NCBI GenBank assembly: GCA_958510825.1
Contig: OY294049.1
Location: forward strand, 23,202,945 to 23,266,944
Direction: 5' to 3'
Origin: Brachypterus glaber
Lineage: Eukaryota; Arthropoda; Insecta; Coleoptera; Kateretidae
Length of the DNA: 64,000 bases
This document shows positions 57,927 through 64,000 of the stretch, piece by piece. Position 1 is the stretch's first letter, and every line of letters begins with the position of its first letter. The notes under the pieces are model-generated. The model saw nothing but the letters and a program-made list of their open reading frames with translations, did not search any database and was not told where the DNA came from. The position numbers were made by a program, and so were the translations under genes.

Positions 57927-57930
<4 letters not shown>
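57724..57930. mobile_element. Tc1/mariner-type MITE, CAGTGCGGTCC family, in a TA microsatellite
   Basis: The ends CAGTGCGGTCCAAAAGTCAC and GTGACTTTTGGACCGCTCTG are inverted, and the arms include TTCAAATTTAGAACTCTTAA. TA repeats lie on both sides, so the target is TA. It is a compact 207-bp form of the 14808 and 62231 elements. Confidence 0.88.

Positions 57931-57989
<59 letters not shown>
57931..57989. repeat. TA microsatellite
   Basis: About 29 uninterrupted TA units. Confidence 0.97.
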
Positions 57990-57991
<2 letters not shown>

Positions 57992-58204
57992 AAGTGAAGT
58001 GAATAGAAGGGCTTTAAAAAAGCAATGAAAATGCAAAAAAGTATTACTGCTGAAAATAGAGAAATTGTAAAATGTTCGCCAAGAGTGAAAAATCTCGAGA
58101 GAAAAAAAATCTATGAAATCTCCCATCAGTTAATTTTTTTGTTTTAAGAGGCATGTCTAATCGACTTTTTTAGTGGCACATTGCATATCGGGTGGTCCAT
58201 TTAA

Positions 58205-58351
58205 GGGCATATCCACAGGTTCGCATAACGAGCATAGTACATAAGAATGCGATACCGTGGTTGGCTTACAAGTTACATGACGGCACGTCAAGCCAATCAC
58301 GGCATCGTATTCTTATGTACTATGATTGTTATACGAGCGTGTGGATATGGC
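58205..58351. mobile_element. piggyBac-type MITE, copy 4, with exact TTAA duplication
   Basis: TTAA at 58201-58204 and 58352-58355 flank a 147-bp palindrome. It starts GGGCATATCCACAGGTTCGC and ends GCGTGTGGATATGGC, with the family core TTGGCTTACAAGTTACATGA in the middle. Confidence 0.88.
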
Positions 58352-58355
58352 TTAA

Positions 58356-59211
58356 ACTTACAAGTCGATTTCTAAGAAACCTTAACAGATAGGCTTTTTA
58401 AACTTGGTATTAAGCTTCAATATCAAATCGGACACCTTTTTATCAAAGCAGATTTTGATTTCATCCGTAACCTTAGGCGAGAGAGGGGGTAACTTAAAAA
58501 ATTTAAATGGAATGGGGGCGTTGTTTATTCAGATTCGAATTCAGTATAAAAAGTTACATAACTTGTCAAAAAAGTTAGGCTGTTAAAAAAATAATTTATG
58601 CCTAATTTCGCCAAAAATTAAGTGACCTTTCAAATATTTTAGTAGTTTTCTATTGTTTGGGTTTATTTAATTATTTTAAACCTAAAAATATACAAAATAA
58701 ATCAAATCTAAATTTTTTCCACAACTTTCTATTTTTATCCCGACGCGTCCGGACATGAAGAAAATACCTTTCTATTTATACTATGTTTTAAAATTAATAA
58801 AACACAGTCCTAAAGAAAATTAAGTGTGAGATATTGTATATGCAATGTGCCACTTAAATTTAATTTTTTACGCAAGTTCGCAAACATTTTCAAAAAAATG
58901 TATTAAAATCATTTAGAGGACACTATAAGGTTTATAAATATTCAACTTTTTCGACGCTTGATGATTTTTTTCCGTTTTTTTGGTATTTTTTACCTGAGTG
59001 CGGTGCCGTGAATTAGTTTTTGGAAATTTGGTCCTCTTTATTTTCATAAGGAACTTTTTTTGTTCTAGGATGCATCGATCATGAGATATTTTGAAAAATC
59101 CGTTTTTCGTGAAAAATACTTAAAAAAATTACTTTTTATTATGTTTAAGACGGGGGTAGAGGGCTGAAACCGTTACGAAAAAGTGTCCCAAAATATGTAA
59201 CGCTTGCATTG
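58356..59211. other. AT-rich stretch without genes
   Basis: Short open frames only. No transposon termini or exon-like signals were identified. Confidence 0.4.
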
Positions 59212-59492
59212 AGTTCTCGGTGGGATCATTGAGTTCTCGGATGGGATCATTGAGTTCTAGACTGGGATCATTGAGTTCTTGGCTGGGATCATTGAGTTCT
59301 TGGCTGGGATCATTGAGTTCTCGGATGGGATCATTGAGTTCTTGGATGGAATCATTGAGTTCTCGGCTGGGATTATTAAGTTCTCGGATGGGATCATTGA
59401 GTTCTAGACTGGGATCATTGAGTTCTTGGCTGGGATCATTGAGTTCTCGGATGGGATTATTGAGTTCTCGGATGGGATCATTGAGTATTTGA
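59212..59492. repeat. 21-bp minisatellite, about 13 units
   Basis: The unit GGGATCATTGAGTTCTCGGA varies at a few positions (TCTTGG, TCTAGA). Because 21 is divisible by three, one frame stays open and reads as MGSLSSRLGSLSSW-type repeats. This is repeat translation, not evidence of a gene. Confidence 0.93.
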
Positions 59493-59551
59493 ATCTCGGC
59501 AAAATTTTACAATGTCTTACAATTCTAGACCCGACAGCCGGTAATTAAACT

Positions 59552-60098
59552 GCAGGAATAGTATATTACGCACCGAGTACGCGAAATTTGTTTTTAGTGC
59601 ACGAGAGTGGACTGAAGTGGTTTGCGCCGAGGTGCGTATACTATTTTTCATACGACCTAACACCTAAACATCAAAAAACGCAAAAATTATCTTAAAATTA
59701 GTTTGTCAATTTGAGGTTATGTGATTGACGTTTACTAATTTTCTGACAGCAGATATGTAAAATCAGCTGATCGTCACTTACCAACCGTTGTCATAGGAAA
59801 CGGGAAATAGGCAAGTCCAAACTACTAACTAGGTCGTAGGAAAATTCTGTCAGAAAATAAGTAAACGTCAAACATATAACCTCAAATTGACAAAATTATT
59901 TTAATATATTTTTTGCGTTTTTTGGATGTTTATGTCGGGTCGTAGGAAAAATACTATACGCAGTGCGTATTACGCACCTCGACGCAAACCATTTCAGTGC
60001 ACATCGAGTGCTGTTTTCAGTCGGCTGCGCCTCGTAAAAAAACACTCTCGTGCACTAAAAAATAGGTTCGCTTTCTCGGTTCGTAATATACTATTTAC
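59552..60098. repeat. Fold-back, about 550 bp
   Basis: The left arm has TAGTATATTACGCACCGAGT, TTAGTGCACGAGAGTG, TTTGCGCCGAGGTGCG and AACCTCAAATTGAC-type segments. The right arm repeats them in inverted order and ends TCGGTTCGTAATATACTA. The loop at about 59760-59850 contains the eighth GTTTGGACTT decamer (complement). Confidence 0.82.
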
Positions 60099-60878
60099 AG
60101 TGAGCGATACGAGTTTTGTTTTGGCATTATCTCTTGAATACTCCGTACCGTTTGGGATTGAAAATTGTTATCTATAGAACTGATTGGGCTTTATAGAAAC
60201 AGAGTAGGCTACAGACTGTGCAAGGGATTAGTGTGTTTCGGTAAAATAATGCCGGTAAAGTTATTTTAAACGAGGATTAACGTTAAATTCTAGTAGTAAA
60301 TAGTCCTGCAGCGCCTACAAAATTTAAATCAATTAATAGCAAAACGAATCCTGTTTGTTTTGTAGGGAGTTTTGCTGCAAATTGGTATTTGACGTACTAA
60401 ATCTGGCGTTTGTTTTCATTTTTGGGAGAATTTAAACCTACTAATCGTATATCAGTAAATGCATTTATATATGTTTTTTTGTTTCCTACTGTGATTTTAA
60501 AATACATAAATACTTACATAATGTATAATACATTATAACGTAGACTTCAATGGTTATACATATGTGAATAATACTTATTTATATACAGATTGAATCCCTT
60601 AGTAAGGTGATATATCGATGATGTTCTCACAAAACAGCGTAACTGAATATTAAAGAATAAAAAATCACGAGAGTGACAAATCTGGTTTTTGACTTTTTAT
60701 TTTATTTTTGCCTCGTTCTAGTCGAATTTAAAACTGGACGATGAATACTGATTAAAACCACCATCTATTTAAAAAAAGTCCAAAATTTTATCACAAAGAT
60801 TAATAAAGTAATAGTTTATAAATAAATTTATTGAGATGAGAGTGTTAAATTTTATTAATTTTATTAATAAAGTAAGTA
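60099..60878. other. AT-rich stretch without genes
   Basis: No feature is supported. Around 60190-60300 base composition is more balanced (GGATTAGTGTGTTTCGGTAA), but no open frame or splice signals stand out. Confidence 0.4.
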
Positions 60879-61081
60879 TAAAGAACTTTCACTTTCGGGT
60901 TTAGACCGTGTTAATGGATTTTCACTTTCCGACGTTTCGTCTCTTACTACTAGAGACATCTTCAGGGATTAAACTTAGTTTCAGATTAATCCCTGAAGAT
61001 GTCTCTAGTAGTAAGAGACGAAACGTCGGAAAGTGAAAATCCATTAACACGGTCTAAACCCGAAAGTGAAAGTTCTTTATA
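60879..61081. repeat. Near-perfect 200-bp palindrome carrying a hammerhead-like motif in both arms
   Basis: The arms of about 92 bp start ATAAAGAACTTTCACTTTCG and meet at a loop near 60978 (AAACTTAGTTTCAGA). Each arm contains TCCCTGAAGATGTCTC and GAGACGAAACGTCGG in its own orientation, so two inverted motif copies face each other. Confidence 0.85.
60994..61031 (+). ncRNA. Hammerhead-like motif (lower confidence)
   Basis: Order: stem I TCC; core CTGAAGA; one unpaired T; stem II GTCTC, loop TAGTAGTAA, GAGAC; core GAA; stem III ACGT; cleavage-site C; stem I return GGA. The fit is good apart from the extra T before stem II and a stem I of only three pairs, so activity is doubtful. A mirrored copy lies on the minus strand at about 60929-60967. 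Confidence 0.45.
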
Positions 61082-62230
61082 TCTTAATGGCCGTGAAAGC
61101 TTAAAATCTAAAAAAGTAAGTATGTCAAAGCAAAAAAAACGTCTTAATAAAATTTCAGTTACGATGTTTCGTGATAAGTTATGTTATCACTGATAACATA
61201 GACGATATACTAGGTTGTCAGTGCTGCAGTAGGCATTGCCTACAAGGCAATGCCTACTCTGGATGGACCGACATTGTTTTAGGTAGAGCACTGAATAGGT
61301 TGGTTTGTTAGGGTGGGTATGTAGGTTACACACTACACAAACCAAGAACGGAGGTTGATTCCTTTCTTAAAAAATAAATACCGATGAATATACTTCTGAG
61401 ATTGTTTTTTTTTCTGATAGATCTCAATCAATTAATTTTGCTTTTATTGTTATTGCTTTGACCGTAGTCAAAAATTTTATTTAAAAGAATGCAATAAACT
61501 TAGAATTCGAATAGAATTTCTATGTCTGTAATGAAATTGCAGGTAAACATTGAGTGTCCGCCGATAAAAGGATGAACTCCAACAGGCTAGTAGTGCTCGT
61601 AAAATTTCACCTCGGTGCAGTGTTTTTTCTAAATCATGTGGCAAACTAATAAATGTTCTTGTGCAAACCTCGCTTATCACAAAATGGCACAATCACGTTT
61701 TCAATTGAGACATCTCTTTCCACAACCAACCACATTCACTAAAAAATCGATTCTGGGGTAACTATCCGAACAGCTTAAGGCGCCTGACTCATTACACGGT
61801 ATGACAGAAAAAAAATTCTGGCATCGGACCAATTTTTTTAAATCAATTTTGGGTCGTAGATTTTAAATCCGTAATCAAATTTTTCTATATGCACTCAAAC
61901 TTGTCAATTTACCCTAGTTCTCAAGTTTTTTTGTTTTCTGAAATTATTTTTATTATTGTTTGGGTAATCTGATACAGAAAATCTTAAAAAAAAATTAAAC
62001 AAGTTTAAAGATATAAAAGTCATAGTTATTTGACATATTTGTGCAACAAATCGGAAACTCTTTATGCTAAAACTTGGTATGAAAACGTGGCAGGTGAGTA
62101 AATTAGCTAGGTCAACCTTTTTTATGTTAATTGGGGGTGAAGAGGGGGGAAAATCAGTATTTTCTGAAATATTTAGTTAATTAAGTAAAACCATGTTTCA
62201 CTTAAGCGAAGTAGTACTAATAAAAAAAAT
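61082..62230. other. Stretch without recognised genes
   Basis: A small hairpin (GTAGGCATTGCC / GGCAATGCCTAC, 61231-61259) is followed near 61280 by AGAGCACTGAATAGGTTGGT and TTGTTAGGGTGGGTATGTAG. The latter block is shared with 9845-9890, an additional dispersed repeat. Confidence 0.45.
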
Positions 62231-62903
62231 GTATTTGCAATTTAGAATTCTTAAATAAGACAACTTAAACTATCTTTAAGCATATATTTGATACTTTTAT
62301 CTCTTAAAGTTTGAGCAGGGGGGCATGGGGGGAAACTTTTTTAAATGGAAAGGGGGGTCGTGTGATACATCATTTTAAAGCTTTTAAAATTCTCTATATA
62401 ACCATACATTTTTAAAATTTTTAAACATGTTTTTTAAGGTTTTGATTTTTCAGTTTTTTGTGCTAAAAAAATAAATTTTTAAGTTTTTTTTTGTTAATTT
62501 TTATTTATGTCAACTAAAATTAGTTTAAAAGTATAATTTACTTTTTTTTATTATGAAATTATGCATTTTAAAAAATTGTTTGGATTTTTTAGAGAAATTT
62601 TGACAAAAATACCCATTTTCAACCCTATTTTAAACCCAAAAAAAAATGTTTTAAAAAAATAAAAAATATACAGTTAAATGGAGAATTTTATAAGCTTTAA
62701 AATGATGTATCACACGACCCACCTTTCCATTTAAAAAAATGTCGCCCCATGCCCCCCTGCCCACATTTTAAGAGCTAAAAGTATCAAATATATGCTTAAA
62801 GATAGTTTAAGTTGTCTTATTTAAGAGTTCTAAATTTGAAGTCGATATCTAAACTCGTTCAAAAGTTAAGAGGGGTGGGGTGACTTTTGGATCGCTGTGT
62901 ATA
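62231..62903. mobile_element. Fold-back member of the GCGGTCCAAAAGTCAC MITE family
   Basis: The right end GTGACTTTTGGATCGCTGTG belongs to the same family as 14808 and 57724. The body folds back: AATTCTTAAATAAGACAACT at 62245 is mirrored near 62815, and TTTTTTAAATGGAAAGGGGG near 62340 is mirrored near 62725. The left terminus is missing. Confidence 0.78.
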
Positions 62904-62987
62904 ATAAAAACAACAGCCAAGGGCAATTGTAAGTATGTAATAATTTTCATTTTTAGCTCTTTTTATCTGCCTACTTTACTGGGTTAC

Positions 62988-63198
62988 ACTGTGAATTCGT
63001 TATCGTAGGAAATACTAAACGTTTTTGCCTATTTTGAACCCCAGGCACCATTTTTTATTAATTACAAGTTGTTACAGTAAAACATAAAAGAACAACGTTA
63101 TGCTTTACTGTAATAATTTGTAATTAATAACAAATGTTGGCTGGGGTTTCAAATATGCAAAAATGTTTAGTATTTACTACGGTAACGAGTTTTCAGTG
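62988..63198. repeat. Hairpin element, about 210 bp
   Basis: CACTGTGAATTCGTTATCGT and the GGAAATACTAAACGTTTTTG segment pair with AACATTTTTGC-type, GTTTAGTATTTACTACGGT and AACGAGTTTTCAGTG on the right. The loop is AAAAGAACAACG. Confidence 0.8.
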
Positions 63199-64000
63199 AA
63201 CGTTTGTATCATGCCCAGCAATATTCTGCCAGCATACGCATTTTTGCATTTTGTTTTTATATCTTATAAACTGACTTAAGAACCTTGGTAAATGCCACAA
63301 ATGCTTGCTCCAATGCCAGAGTTTTGGGAAAAAACACTACGTGAGTTCGATTCTCACCTGCGGTAAAAGCCTTTTTCAGTTAATAAATAATTGAAATTTG
63401 GCGAAGAACAGAATCTTAAGTCGCAATAACACACAACAAATTTTCATGGTCTATTCAATGATATTTTTACGAAAGGTTTTGTTTTTAAAATCTCAAAATT
63501 TTTAAGTATTAGGCCTCTTTATTGCATTAGCCGTTTTGTTAAAATTATATTGGACACTACATTCGTAATCAGTAACTTTAAAAATCCATGTATACTAATT
63601 TTAAAATAAAATAGAGTTTGTTTGTGATTTTTTCCAACATTTTTGTAGATTTTCCGCCTTTGTGCGTCGGTTACACATTGTACCTAAAGCATATAAACCG
63701 ATAAATGTGGCACCAACGCAGGTACGTCATTTGGAGGCTTAATGTGGGCGGGTGGCCGATCGGCAAGGCGGAGTAGAACGTGTTCACTTGGCATTGTGCT
63801 AGAGCTCTCGAACACTGTAGTCAAGTACACTTTCTCTATCTAATCAAAAATTAAACGCATTGTATAAAACCATTTTTATTAAAAATTATATATTTAGCTG
63901 CTTTTGGAAGTAAACATTTCTGTTGTTACGTGCTAGAGCAGAAAATGTAATAGAGGAATAAAACCAAAATGCGCTTTGTAACAAACATGAGAAAGCTCTG
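63199..64000. other. Mostly unassigned sequence at the right edge
   Basis: Apart from the SINE fragment, no feature is well supported. GTGGGCGGGTGGCCGATCGG near 63744 looks slightly tRNA-like but lacks a B box. Confidence 0.4.
63335..63407 (+). mobile_element. tRNA-derived SINE, copy 3 (fragment)
   Basis: The B box GAGTTCGATTCTCA (63343-63356) is followed by the first part of the SINE body (GCCTTTTTCAGTTAATAAAT, AATTGAAATTTGGCGAAG), after which similarity ends. The head upstream of the B box has diverged. Confidence 0.75.

Noticed and set aside
59220..59492. 90-codon ORF rich in Ser, Leu and Gly
   Set aside because: It is a translation of the 21-bp minisatellite, with no promoter or other gene evidence.
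63740..63815. tRNA-like GTGGCCGATCGGCAAGGCGG
   Set aside because: It resembles an A box, but no B box or cloverleaf follows, so it is not supported as a tRNA gene or SINE head.

Overview
The window is AT-rich eukaryotic DNA and almost certainly comes from an insect. It has spliceosomal splice sites, tRNA-derived SINEs, Tc1/mariner, hAT and piggyBac-type elements, and an insect errantivirus (env-bearing Gypsy) provirus. A beetle is plausible but not shown. I recognise only one host exon: 133 bp on the + strand at 19524-19656, with consensus acceptor and donor, encoding a conserved membrane segment of membralin (TMEM259 family). No neighbouring membralin exon was found, so the introns run at least 19.5 kb upstream and 44 kb downstream. 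Most of the window is probably intron filled by nested repeats.

Layout. 0.35-5.5 kb: two large fold-back (long inverted repeat) elements carrying nested MITEs. 5.6-14 kb: an unassigned ORF, short tandem arrays, a SINE, fold-backs and MITEs. 14.2-17.0 kb: a nearly identical 1.37-kb tandem duplication. 17-19.4 kb: a fold-back with nested MITEs. 19.5 kb: the membralin exon. 20.3-24.2 kb: fold-backs, a GC-rich island and a second SINE. 25-27.3 kb: hairpin MITEs and AT-rich sequence. 27.4-28.6 kb: a truncated Tc3-like transposon that runs into a 200-base N gap. 28.8-36.1 kb: a decayed errantivirus on the minus strand (gag, protease, RT/RNase H, integrase, F-type env). 37-46 kb: more fold-backs, a GC-rich minisatellite and other repeats. 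47.0-47.6 kb: a hammerhead-ribozyme direct repeat resembling a retrozyme. 48.7-50.4 kb: a fold-back made from an inverted duplication of a transposase gene, with a hAT element inside it. 53.8 kb: a short bacterial-type cysteine desulfurase fragment. 54-64 kb: MITEs, a 21-bp minisatellite, a hammerhead-like palindrome, fold-backs and a SINE fragment.

The most interesting theme is small self-cleaving RNA elements. At 47.1 and 47.46 kb two 137-bp direct repeats, 351 bp apart, each carry a complete hammerhead ribozyme core on the minus strand. The predicted product is a 351-nt monomer that could circularise. A different, well-formed hammerhead lies at the 5' edge of a 148-bp insertion, bounded by a 10-bp target duplication, that interrupts the errantivirus env. 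A third, weaker hammerhead-like motif lies in a palindrome at 61.0 kb. All three have self-complementary stem III sequences (ACTGCAGT, ATCGAT, ACGT), as expected for hammerheads that work as dimers.

The second theme is fold-back architecture. More than fifteen long palindromes (about 140 bp to 2.8 kb) cover a large part of the window. The 48.7-kb locus shows directly that at least one arose by inverted duplication of a transposon end. All coordinates and alignments were read by eye, so repeat boundaries are accurate to roughly 5-20 bp.
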